DNA from: Myxococcales bacterium
GTDB taxonomy: Bacteria; Lernaellota; Lernaellaia; Lernaellales; Lernaellaceae
DNA length: 64,000 nt
Assembly: GCA_012517325.1 (NCBI GenBank)
Contig: JAAYVF010000046.1
Span: 1-64,000, forward strand
Direction of reading: 5' to 3'
The notes under the pieces were generated by a model, which did no database searches, was not told where the DNA came from, and saw only the letters and a list, made by a program, of their open reading frames with translations. Both the position numbers and the translations under genes were made by a program. Shown piece by piece: positions 16,809 through 23,381 of this stretch (positions are counted from its first letter, which is position 1; each line of letters begins with the position of its first letter).

Positions 16809-18035
16809 TCACCAAAACGCCGGCCGGTGCGCGGTCACGTGCAAGGCGTACCGCAGGGCGTCGCAGGTGTGATCGTTTTCCTTTAGCGGAGTTTCGCCGT
16901 CCGCGTCGGGATCCCACCGATAGTTGAGCAATTCCTCGATGACCGTCCGGCAGCGGCGATGGACGACCAGACCCGGCCGGCCGGCAATCGAGTGCAGCGC
17001 CTTGGCGACCGTTTGAATACCGCCCGCCAGATCGTTGTTCGCGGCCCGGGCCGGCAATCCCGCCTGGCGAAAATGGCGGATGTACGCCGGCGCCGAGGGG
17101 TCGCAGTAAAAAGTGCCCGCGCCTCGCCGCGCCGTCAGTTCCCGCGCCCACTTCGCCCAGCTCGTCTCGCCGGGCGACGCGATCAACACCTGCCGGGCGA
17201 CGACTTCCTCGACGACCATCCAACTTCCCAAGGCGTCGCGTTGCAGGCAGAGAATCGCGCCCGGATGGCGAAAACCCCAATCCACGCCGTAACGCGTCTC
17301 GACCGCCTCGTCCGGTTCCCGGTCCACGATGTGCAAGGCCGGATCAAATTCGCCGTAGATCTGGCCGACGAACGCGTCGAAGCTCGCCTCGTATTCGCGG
17401 CGGAAGTAAATCTCGGGCAGTTCCCGCGCCGCCTGCGCCACTTCCTGCGCCAAGCCGGGAATCAGCAGGTTGTCCAGCGTGCGCCAGGAATGAACGCTGA
17501 AATCCGGCTCGCCGGTCCAGGCTTTTTGCACGATGTAGCGATAAAACCAGTTGTGGCCGAGCGGCGTCGTCGAAAAGACGGCCCAGCCCCGACGGTCGAT
17601 CAGCCGGTGCCGCAAACCGCCCAGCCAAGCCTCTTCCTTGGCGCGCGCCGCCTCGTCGAGCCAAAGCCCGTCCAGGCCGGCCGCGACCAAAGCCTCGGGG
17701 CGCTCGGTGGTTTTGAATTCGATCAGGATATCGCCCTTGAGCCACAGTTCACGGTCGCCGGCGTGATACTCGCTGACCGGCGTTCCGCCCAGGCCGCCGA
17801 GCACGTCGAAAAGTTCATACGTCTGGACCTTGCCGATCGCATAGGTCGGCGCCGCGCACCAATAGTGCAATCGCCCGTTTTTCCGCAGGCGATCCAGATA
17901 TACCCGTTTGATGAATTCCCGCGCCGCCGCGTAGGTCTTGCCGCCGCGCACTCCGGCGGCCAGCGCCGCAAAACGCCGACTCTCGCGGTGAAAACGCAAT
18001 TGGTGCGGATGCGGTCGATATCCATCGAATAGCAT
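16809..18035 (-). CDS. terL: terminase large subunit
   Basis: A 408-residue packaging motor. The N-terminal ATPase has a Walker A-like GVRGGKT (residues 28-34) and Walker B LWLDEA (Asp126, Glu127), followed by a coupling motif (VFSTTPLGHNWFY). The C-terminal RNase H-like nuclease has YGVDWGF, FYCDPS and a final DHTCDALRYAL acidic site. The length is normal. The ATG at 18035 was chosen because Walker A then sits ~30 residues in; the longer frame runs back into the chaperone gene. No convincing small subunit was found. Confidence 0.9.
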   Translation of the reverse strand: MLFDGYRPHPHQLRFHRESRRFAALAAGVRGGKTYAAAREFIKRVYLDRLRKNGRLHYWCAAPTYAIGKVQTYELFDVLGGLGGTPVSEYHAGDRELWLKGDILIEFKTTERPEALVAAGLDGLWLDEAARAKEEAWLGGLRHRLIDRRGWAVFSTTPLGHNWFYRYIVQKAWTGEPDFSVHSWRTLDNLLIPGLAQEVAQAARELPEIYFRREYEASFDAFVGQIYGEFDPALHIVDREPDEAVETRYGVDWGFRHPGAILCLQRDALGSWMVVEEVVARQVLIASPGETSWAKWARELTARRGAGTFYCDPSAPAYIRHFRQAGLPARAANNDLAGGIQTVAKALHSIAGRPGLVVHRRCRTVIEELLNYRWDPDADGETPLKENDHTCDALRYALHVTAHRPAFW

Positions 18036-18091
18036 GAGTTCCCATTCATTCCGCCGTGGATCTGTTGATCGGTTTTCGCGCCGGCCCTGCG

Positions 18092-18424
18092 TCAGTGTTC
18101 GTCTTCGGCCGTCTGGTTGACCGAAAGTTCCGCGTCCAATAAATCGAACGCCTGCAGGAGACGCGCGTCCTGGTCGAGGGTGCCGCCCGCCCGCGGCAGT
18201 AAACTGTGTTCGCGATAGCGCCGGTAATGCTTGATCGCCAGAATCGTTTCGCGTTCGATGAGCCGCCAGGGGCAGCGGTTCACGATCTGGCCGCCGAAAG
18301 TGTCGCGGTACGGCCGTTTGCCTTCGCCGTTGCAATTGCGCAGTTCGCGCAGCTTTGTGTTGCATTGGCGGCAGGAAATTCCGCGCGACTTTTTATCCTG
18401 GAAAAATCGCGCGGCGAAAATCAG
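18092..18424 (-). CDS. tail assembly chaperone, -1 frame extension (T-like part of G-T fusion)
   Basis: This frame is open from 18424 to a stop at 18092 and adds 110 residues when ribosomes shift -1 at the end of the upstream gene. It lacks an ATG; only a GTG at 18283 lies inside it, too late for the conserved-looking part. The protein starts LIFAARFFQDKKSRG and has a Cys-rich segment (SCRQCNTKLRELRNCNG ... NRCPWRLI), which may bind zinc, then a helical tail. In lambda and many siphophages the G-T fusion helps load the tape-measure protein. The fusion would be about 244 residues. Confidence 0.7.
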   Translation of the reverse strand: MIFAARFFQDKKSRGISCRQCNTKLRELRNCNGEGKRPYRDTFGGQIVNRCPWRLIERETILAIKHYRRYREHSLLPRAGGTLDQDARLLQAFDLLDAELSVNQTAEDEH

Positions 18425-18430
18425 TTTTTT
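18381..18430 (-). promoter_or_regulatory. programmed -1 ribosomal frameshift signal
   Basis: On the minus strand the heptamer A AAA AAC (18430-18424) sits in frame just before the TGA at 18423-18421. After a 9-nt spacer comes a stem-loop: CCGCGCGA at 18414-18407 pairs with TCGCGCGG at 18388-18381, extended by TTTTT (18406-18402) pairing with AAAAA (18394-18390) with one bulged G. Slippery heptamer, spacer and stem match the standard -1 frameshift design, and the -1 frame then stays open for 110 codons. Confidence 0.8.
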
Positions 18431-18825
18431 ATTTCGCCCTCGTTGAGCAGGCTGATTTCGCGTACCGCGTTCAGGATTTCCCGGTAAAGCCCGCGGAACC
18501 GCAACGGCAGTTGATCGCGGACCGCCAAATAATCCGCGCCGTTTTTCACGGCTTTTTGCCCGACCCAGAGGTTTTCGATTTTCAGCACGTGGGCGCCGAA
18601 GATCGCCGCGTCGATCGTCGGGTTGGCGTCAACGGTAACCTGTCCCGTGGCGGGATCGTAGCGGGTTTTGAATTCGTCGTATTTTTCCGCTTCGCCTTCG
18701 GTCAAGGGCCGCAGATGAAAGATGAGCGACGGATAGGACGGATCCTTGGCGGCTTTGTCCCGTTCGCCATCGAAAAGCGGGAGGTATTTTTTCACGACGG
18801 TGCCGATCAACGGTTCGATGTTCAT
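18421..18825 (-). CDS. phage tail assembly chaperone (gpG-like)
   Basis: A 134-residue protein (MNIEPLIG...). It has the pattern of tail assembly chaperones: a strand with LIFHLRPLTEGEAEKY near residues 34-50, a central variable part, a helix-rich IFGAHVLKIENL...YLAVRDQLPLRFRGLYREILNAV, and the typical ending LNEGEIKN. These proteins bind tape-measure protein during tail assembly and usually carry a frameshift site at their end, as here. TAGGAG lies 8 nt before the ATG at 18825. It is placed before terL rather than before the tape-measure gene, an unusual position. Confidence 0.7.
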   Translation of the reverse strand: MNIEPLIGTVVKKYLPLFDGERDKAAKDPSYPSLIFHLRPLTEGEAEKYDEFKTRYDPATGQVTVDANPTIDAAIFGAHVLKIENLWVGQKAVKNGADYLAVRDQLPLRFRGLYREILNAVREISLLNEGEIKN

Positions 18826-18836
18826 CGTTTTGGCTC

Positions 18837-19034
18837 CTAATTGACGGTAAGATCGTTCAGCAGCGCCTCGTAAGCGGCGAACAATTTTGTTTTGCGATCC
18901 GGGATCAGCCAATCGCTCGTGCCGTCCTGCCAGCGCACCCGTACCCGCTCGCCTTCGATTTCGACGATCCGCCCCCAGAGTCCGAAATCGCGGTCGTGCA
19001 ACAAATCGCCGGATAAATAGTGATATCGAATCAT
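18837..19034 (-). CDS. small phage protein, unknown function
   Basis: A 65-residue protein starting MIRYHYLSGDLLHDRDFGLWGRIVEI. Its core (GRIVEIEGERVRVRWQDGTSDWLIP) is a compact beta-barrel-like pattern, similar to SH3-like or KOW-like folds found in small nucleic-acid-binding proteins. No catalytic motif is visible. A GGAG site precedes the ATG. It is co-directional with the chaperone gene 12 bp downstream and belongs to the leftward operon started by the promoter at 19.4 kb. Confidence 0.55.
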   Translation of the reverse strand: MIRYHYLSGDLLHDRDFGLWGRIVEIEGERVRVRWQDGTSDWLIPDRKTKLFAAYEALLNDLTVN

Positions 19035-19062
19035 CGTCTCTCCGCTCCAGGGCCGTTTCCGA

Positions 19063-19296
19063 TCAACCGGCACCGGTGTTGGTTTTCCCGTCGGTCGGCA
19101 GCAATGCGGCCGGAATATTGATAATCGGCGCGGTTTGCTTTCCGGCTTTCTGCCAATTGTATTCGTAGACTTTCAACAAATGACTGACCAGGTAGCCGAT
19201 CGCATTGGCTGCCGGCGCTTGGATTTCGCCGTTTTTCAAGCGTTCCAGCGTTTCGATCAGGATCGGCGCCAAATCCTCCGGTCCGGATATCTCCAT
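19063..19296 (-). CDS. small phage protein, unknown function (first gene of structural operon)
   Basis: A 77-residue helical protein starting MEISGPEDLAPILIETLERLKNGEIQ, followed by a long helix (ANAIGYLVSHLLKVYEYNWQKAG) and a Pro-rich end. Small helical genes in this place can be terminase small subunits, but no DNA-binding motif is evident, so the role is left open. It is the first gene after the TTGACA-N17-TATAAA promoter. A longer frame starting at 19356 adds an Arg-rich stretch and was judged less likely. Confidence 0.5.
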   Translation of the reverse strand: MEISGPEDLAPILIETLERLKNGEIQAPAANAIGYLVSHLLKVYEYNWQKAGKQTAPIINIPAALLPTDGKTNTGAG

Positions 19297-19409
19297 TCTA
19301 TTCCGCCTATCGCGCGAACGCCTGAGCACCCGGCGTACCCGGTTTTTGCCGATCAACGCATTAGTGATATTGGATATTCGGTCGCATCGACCACTTCGAG
19401 GTTACCTTT

Positions 19410-19438
19410 TTTATATCATGTTTGTCTCACCTTGTCAA
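19410..19438 (-). promoter_or_regulatory. strong sigma-70-type promoter for the structural operon
   Basis: On the minus strand TTGACA (19438-19433) is followed by a 17-bp spacer and TATAAA (19415-19410), predicting a start near 19403. That is about 107 nt before the first structural-operon start codon. It lies just downstream of the gene for a helix-turn-helix-type regulator, so it may be the late promoter. A short inverted repeat, GGTCG-ATG-CGACC, follows the predicted start and could be a control site (inference). Confidence 0.65.
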
Positions 19439-19453
19439 TTTAATTTATCAACA

Positions 19454-19807
19454 TTAGAAAAATATTCCGCGCTTGCGGAATTCCTCGCGCAATCGCCATT
19501 CGATTTGCCGCACTTGCCGATAAGCGGTCGCCCGACTGCAGGTCAGAATGTGCTGCATTGTTGATATTTCCTCCCCTTTGCGAGCGAGGAGGAAACCAAC
19601 ATAAGCCTGGCGTTCGAGCGGCAACAGCGCCCCCTCCAATACCTGACCAATCGCCACCAGGCCGAGTCCCTCGCTCTCCGCCTGATCGTTCCGGTGATTA
19701 CCCCGGTGATCGACCCGACCGCCCAACGCCGCCGTTTTGTTCGGCCATCCCGAACCGCAATATCCGCTTTGTCGCAACAGGTATTCCAAAATCTTGCCGC
19801 GATTCAT
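19454..19807 (-). CDS. putative phage late-gene regulator with helix-turn-helix
   Basis: A 117-residue protein. The C-terminal ~60 residues (LLPLERQAYVGFLLARKGEEISTMQHILTCSRATAYRQVRQIEWRLREEF) have the pattern of an HTH like those of sigma-factor region 4 or of phage ArpU/RinA activators, with TCSRATAYRQV as the likely recognition helix. The N-terminal half is polar and may be flexible. It lies directly upstream of the promoter at 19410-19438, which it could control. The start is ATG with GGAG upstream. The activator role is an inference. Confidence 0.55.
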   Translation of the reverse strand: MNRGKILEYLLRQSGYCGSGWPNKTAALGGRVDHRGNHRNDQAESEGLGLVAIGQVLEGALLPLERQAYVGFLLARKGEEISTMQHILTCSRATAYRQVRQIEWRLREEFRKRGIFF

Positions 19808-19829
19808 GACTCCGAGTCCCCTTTATTGA

Positions 19830-20015
19830 TTAATTCCCCTCCCCCGACCGGGTAAACAGCGAAATTTTCAAAACCGACAACAACCCTTGCGCTTTGCTTT
19901 TTACCGTCTGATCCAAAGCCTCGCTGTTGACCATTGCCGTCAAGACCTCGATTAGAAACGCGATTTCGGAGGTTGGCAGGGCAATCTTCTTTGGTAAAAA
20001 CGAATCAGTCGTCAA
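19830..20015 (-). CDS. small hypothetical protein, early phage region
   Basis: A 61-residue product, largely helical (SEIAFLIEVLTAMVNSEALDQTVKSKAQGLLSVLKISLF), with no recognisable family. The start is a TTG at 20015 backed by an AAAGGAGG site 7 nt upstream, stronger than most sites around it. It is the first gene after the leftward operator-promoter at 20.46 kb, separated by a leader of about 440 nt. Confidence 0.5.
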   Translation of the reverse strand: MTTDSFLPKKIALPTSEIAFLIEVLTAMVNSEALDQTVKSKAQGLLSVLKISLFTRSGEGN

Positions 20016-20450
20016 AACCGCCTCCTTTCACGATTCAGTGAACCGCCCAATCATTCGTTTCTTTCAGAAAAATCGTCGCTTTTTACACACCGCTTGCTCA
20101 AACGGGTGACCTTGTGTAAGTTACAATCGTCAAATCGGATACAAATTCGGACGGCGCACAATGCTGACGATGAATGGATCGAACGTCCTGAATATCAATG
20201 CGATACGGCTGATATCCCAATTCCGCGAATTTGTTTGGGCGAAAATTCACTTTTCGTTGAAATTTCGATTGAAACTCGATCAGACTGAGAAATTCTTTGC
20301 TCGCGGCCGGCCTGGCCAAAAACAACTGTCTCCTCCCAAGCGAGGGAATCCAAAACTGTCGAGATGGGCCGAAAGAGGCGCATTTCCGCACCTGCGGCCG
20401 CGACATTTCCGACAAATGGCGATTTTTCGCCTGACAATAAAGAAAAGGAC
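20016..20450. other. AT-richer untranslated leader, no confident gene
   Basis: This stretch between the leftward promoter and the first early gene is visibly richer in A+T than its surroundings. Several frames of 60-134 codons cross it on both strands, but they overlap one another, lack good ribosome sites and resemble nothing I know. A spaced inverted repeat, TTACACA (20092-20098) and TGTGTAA (20112-20118), could be a hairpin or a protein site. It may hold a long mRNA leader, an antisense RNA or a decayed gene. Confidence 0.35.
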
Positions 20451-20458
20451 GTTGACTT

Positions 20459-20487
20459 ATTATCGTACTATAGTACGATTTTGTCAA
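20459..20487 (-). promoter_or_regulatory. leftward early promoter with 18-bp palindromic operator
   Basis: On the minus strand TTGACA (20487-20482), a 17-bp spacer and GATAAT (20464-20459) form a near-consensus promoter. The perfect palindrome ATCGTACTATAGTACGAT (20462-20479) fills the spacer and touches the -10 element, exactly where a repressor would block RNA polymerase. It is about 45 bp from the start of the divergent repressor gene, so it is the natural operator of that repressor (inference). Confidence 0.75.
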
Positions 20488-20520
20488 GCAAAATATACCC
20501 AATTAATATTTATTAATTAA

Positions 20521-21132
20521 TTGAACGGAATCATGGAAAACATTTTATCGCGAATCACCGAATTAATTGATCGTTTCGCCAACGGTCACATTGCGCAATT
20601 CGCCCGGTTGACCGGACTGAAGGATGCGGCGATCCGCGCCTGGTTCAACCGGCGCGACGCCAATTTGACCGCCACCAGTATCTTACGGATTTGTCGCGCC
20701 ACCGGGGTCAGCGCCGATTGGCTTTTATTCGGCAAACCGCCTTCCGCCGATTCGCCAACCAAACCCGCCTTACGCCCCTGGCACGTCCCTTCGCGCAACG
20801 ACTCCGCCTCATCGAATCGGCAAACCGAAATACCGCGGCTTCTCCAATCGGCCGATTCCCACGGCTTCATCCTGACCGTTCCCGACGATTATCAGCGCAT
20901 GATGCCGTTCATTCAGCCCGGTTCTTTCCTGCTGGTCATTCCAGACTCGCCGTCTCAGGCCGGACAGGTCCTGTACGTGCAGAACCGCGACCAGACGCTG
21001 GTCGGCCGCTTTCAACCGCTGGCCGGCGGAAAACGCCTGCTATCCTTCGACAACCCGGAATACCCGCCGCAGCCGTTGGAAAGACGATGTCTGGTTCTCG
21101 GCATCGTCAAAGAAGTGAGTCGGCGTCTGTAA
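20521..21132 (+). CDS. phage CI/LexA-like repressor with degenerate S24 domain
   Basis: About 200 residues. The N-terminal ~65 residues form an HTH (FARLTGLKDAAIRAWFNRRDANLTATSILRICRATGVSADWLLFG) typical of phage repressors. The C-terminal half follows the S24/LexA fold (VPDDYQRMMPFIQPGSFLLVI...GQVLYVQN...TLVGRFQPL...NPEYPP). Where LexA has G-D-S-M-x-P the sequence reads Y-Q-R-M-M-P, so the catalytic Ser appears to be Arg (codon 20896-20898). The Lys expected near LVGRF is Gly (21004-21006). Self-cleavage is therefore unlikely. An ATG at 20533 (MENIL) is the better start than the TTG at 20521. Confidence 0.75.
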   Translation: MNGIMENILSRITELIDRFANGHIAQFARLTGLKDAAIRAWFNRRDANLTATSILRICRATGVSADWLLFGKPPSADSPTKPALRPWHVPSRNDSASSNRQTEIPRLLQSADSHGFILTVPDDYQRMMPFIQPGSFLLVIPDSPSQAGQVLYVQNRDQTLVGRFQPLAGGKRLLSFDNPEYPPQPLERRCLVLGIVKEVSRRL

Positions 21133-21254
21133 AATTCTTCCGGACGCGAACCGGCCCCAACACCCCTGCGAATCGGTCACCCGGTGGCGATAACCCAGGT
21201 GTGCTCCGATACAATTCTGCTATACTGCGCAAAAATACCGTAAAGGATCCGGCC

Positions 21255-22031
21255 ATGACCCACTGGGCTGAAATATCCCGTCGTTTTCAAGACGAACTGC
21301 TGCTGCCGTTGAAACCGCTCGCCCTCTACTATGCCGCCGAGAAACCGGCGGACGCTCTCGGTTACGAAGGTATCGGCCGCGGCAAATGCATCGTCTCGCT
21401 GGTTTACCGCGCCGCCCGTAAAAATTGCGCCGCCGCCTTCGACCTTGCCAATCATGGTTGTCCCGGCGCGGGTTTGTATCTGGGCTATCGGAAGATGTCC
21501 GAGCGACCCGACCTGCATTATTTCCTTTCCTGCGGCATCGCAGGCAAAATGGAAGGCGAGCGGTACATCAAAACGCCCGAACTGGCCCGCGTTCGCCTGG
21601 ACGGAATGCCGTCCTTCGCCGCACCGGCGCCCTATTGCATCTTTCAGCCGCTCGAGCAAATTCCCGCCGGAACGGAACCCCTGGCGGTGATTTTTCTGGT
21701 GCCGCCCGACATTCTATCGGCCCTGGTCATCCTGGCCGATTTCGCCAATCCCGAGAACGAATCGAATACGGCGGTTCACTTCGCCTCCGGCTGCGGCCAT
21801 CTGGTCGCCTGGCCAATCGCCGAAGCCGCGCGGCCGCATCCGCGAGCGGTCTTGGGAATGTTCGACATCTCCGCCCGGCCGACCGTTCCGCCGGAAGTCC
21901 TGAGCTACACGATCCCGGCCGCTCTTCTGCGGGAGATGGCCGCCAATCTCGACGAGAGCTTTTTGACCACCGACTCCTGGAAAATCGTCAAACGGCGGCT
22001 GGCGCGTCAGGAAAAAACCGCGGAACTTTGA
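21255..22031 (+). CDS. DUF169 family protein
   Basis: A 258-residue soluble protein starting MTHWAEISRRFQDEL. It has the DUF169 (COG2043) layout: an N-terminal segment with PLALYYA, a central Cys-Pro region (ANHGCPGAGLYLGYRKM), PL-x-x-IPAGTEPLAVIFLVPPDILSALVILADFA, and a conserved Gly-Cys-Gly stretch (ASGCGHLVAWPI). The family is widespread in anaerobes and of unknown function; its conserved cysteines suggest a metal or cofactor site. A long in-frame extension upstream overlaps the repressor gene and was rejected. It is the first gene clearly outside the phage cluster. Confidence 0.7.
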   Translation: MTHWAEISRRFQDELLLPLKPLALYYAAEKPADALGYEGIGRGKCIVSLVYRAARKNCAAAFDLANHGCPGAGLYLGYRKMSERPDLHYFLSCGIAGKMEGERYIKTPELARVRLDGMPSFAAPAPYCIFQPLEQIPAGTEPLAVIFLVPPDILSALVILADFANPENESNTAVHFASGCGHLVAWPIAEAARPHPRAVLGMFDISARPTVPPEVLSYTIPAALLREMAANLDESFLTTDSWKIVKRRLARQEKTAEL

Positions 22032-22055
22032 TTCGTCCACTGCCTGGAGATTGAA

Positions 22056-23306
22056 ATGCTGCGCGAGATTCCCAGCCGGACGAAAATATTCATCATGGTG
22101 ACTTCCATCGCCTTGCTCGTCCTGGTGAACGGTATCTATTCCATCTATCAAATCGAGCAGATCAAAACCGAGTTCCAACTCGTCGCCGACAACGATCTGC
22201 CGATGTCCACGGTGATCACGCAGATCACGCTCACCAACTTGGAATCGTCGCTGCTGCTGGAAAAGGCGCACGGCCTTTCCTTTAGCCTGACTCCCGGCGA
22301 CGAGCATCAATTGCTGGCGCAGCTCCGCGAGGATTTGAAGCAGTCCGGCAAGGCTTTCCGCTTTACCGTCAATTCCAGCCGCAATCGCCTGAAGCGCTCG
22401 ATTCTGACGGTGGAAAGCTACCGCGGCAGCCGCCGGCACTCGCGCCTGTTGACCCTGTTGAACGTCCTGGAAAAGAAGCATTTGCAATTCGAGCAGGAAG
22501 CCGGAAGGATGATCGACGCCATCGACCGCGACGACCGACCGGAGACCGAAAAGCGCTATGCGCTGGCGACCGCCGAAAAGAACGAGCTGCAGAAAGCCCT
22601 GACCCACATGTTGTCGGAAATCGAAAGTCTGACCACGGTTTCTTCGGTCAGCGTGTTACGCAACGAAAGCGACATGATCCGCAACAAGGCCCTGGCCACC
22701 TTGCTCACCTTCGTCATCGGTTTGTGGATGGTGATGCAAATCAACCGGATCATCCTGGAAAGAGACCGGGCGCAGTCCAAGCTGGAATTCCTGGCGATTC
22801 ACGACCCGCTGACCGGCCTGTACAATCGCCGGCATTTCATTTCCCGGCTGGCCGAAATGCTCAACGGCTCGCTGCGTTACGGTTACGACGTCAGCCTCTG
22901 CCTCTGTGACCTCGATCATTTTAAAAAAATCAACGATACCTACGGCCACGTCGTCGGCGACGAAGTGTTGCGGCGTTTTGCGCAAATCATTTCGCTGCAA
23001 ATCCGCCGGGAAGACATTGCCGGCCGCTACGGGGGCGACGAATTCGTCATCCTGTTCCCGAACACCGATGCCGGTTCCGCGCAACTGGTGCTGGAGCGCA
23101 TTCGCGAACAATTCGCCCAGGAAGTGTTCAACCTTCCCGACGGCCGGACCTGCTCCCTTTCCGCGACGTTCGGCGTCGCTGACTTCGACCGGCAAATCCC
23201 CGAACCGAGCCTGATGATCGAATCCGCCGACCTGGCCCTGTATGAAGCCAAAAAGCTGGGCCGGAACCGGGTTGTCGCCCAATCGAATTCGTTCAGCCTC
23301 GGGTAA
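22056..23306 (+). CDS. membrane-bound diguanylate cyclase (GGDEF)
   Basis: A 416-residue protein that makes cyclic di-GMP from two GTP. Transmembrane helix 1 is at about residues 11-28 (IFIMVTSIALLVLVNGIY). A ~185-residue periplasmic helical sensor like a four-helix bundle follows, then helix 2 near 212-228 (ALATLLTFVIGLWMVMQ). The GGDEF domain starts at LEFLAIHDPLTGLYNRRHF. The active-site GGDEF (residues 326-330) is intact. RRED (317-320) is the RxxD inhibitory site, so product feedback is expected. GGAG lies before the ATG. Confidence 0.93.
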   Translation: MLREIPSRTKIFIMVTSIALLVLVNGIYSIYQIEQIKTEFQLVADNDLPMSTVITQITLTNLESSLLLEKAHGLSFSLTPGDEHQLLAQLREDLKQSGKAFRFTVNSSRNRLKRSILTVESYRGSRRHSRLLTLLNVLEKKHLQFEQEAGRMIDAIDRDDRPETEKRYALATAEKNELQKALTHMLSEIESLTTVSSVSVLRNESDMIRNKALATLLTFVIGLWMVMQINRIILERDRAQSKLEFLAIHDPLTGLYNRRHFISRLAEMLNGSLRYGYDVSLCLCDLDHFKKINDTYGHVVGDEVLRRFAQIISLQIRREDIAGRYGGDEFVILFPNTDAGSAQLVLERIREQFAQEVFNLPDGRTCSLSATFGVADFDRQIPEPSLMIESADLALYEAKKLGRNRVVAQSNSFSLG

Positions 23307-23381
23307 TGCGGCGCGGCGGTTCTGGCTTTTACCGCCCCGGCATGCTAATTTTTTACTCAAGCAGTCAGGAAAGGAACGCGC

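Noticed and set aside
18092-18283. separate 63-residue GTG-started gene
   Set aside because: The frame is open and protein-like well upstream of the GTG, back to the slippery heptamer of the previous gene, so it is better read as the frameshift extension.
20098-20406. 102-codon - strand frame in the phage leader
   Set aside because: No ribosome site, overlaps other frames, composition unlike neighbouring genes and no recognisable motif.
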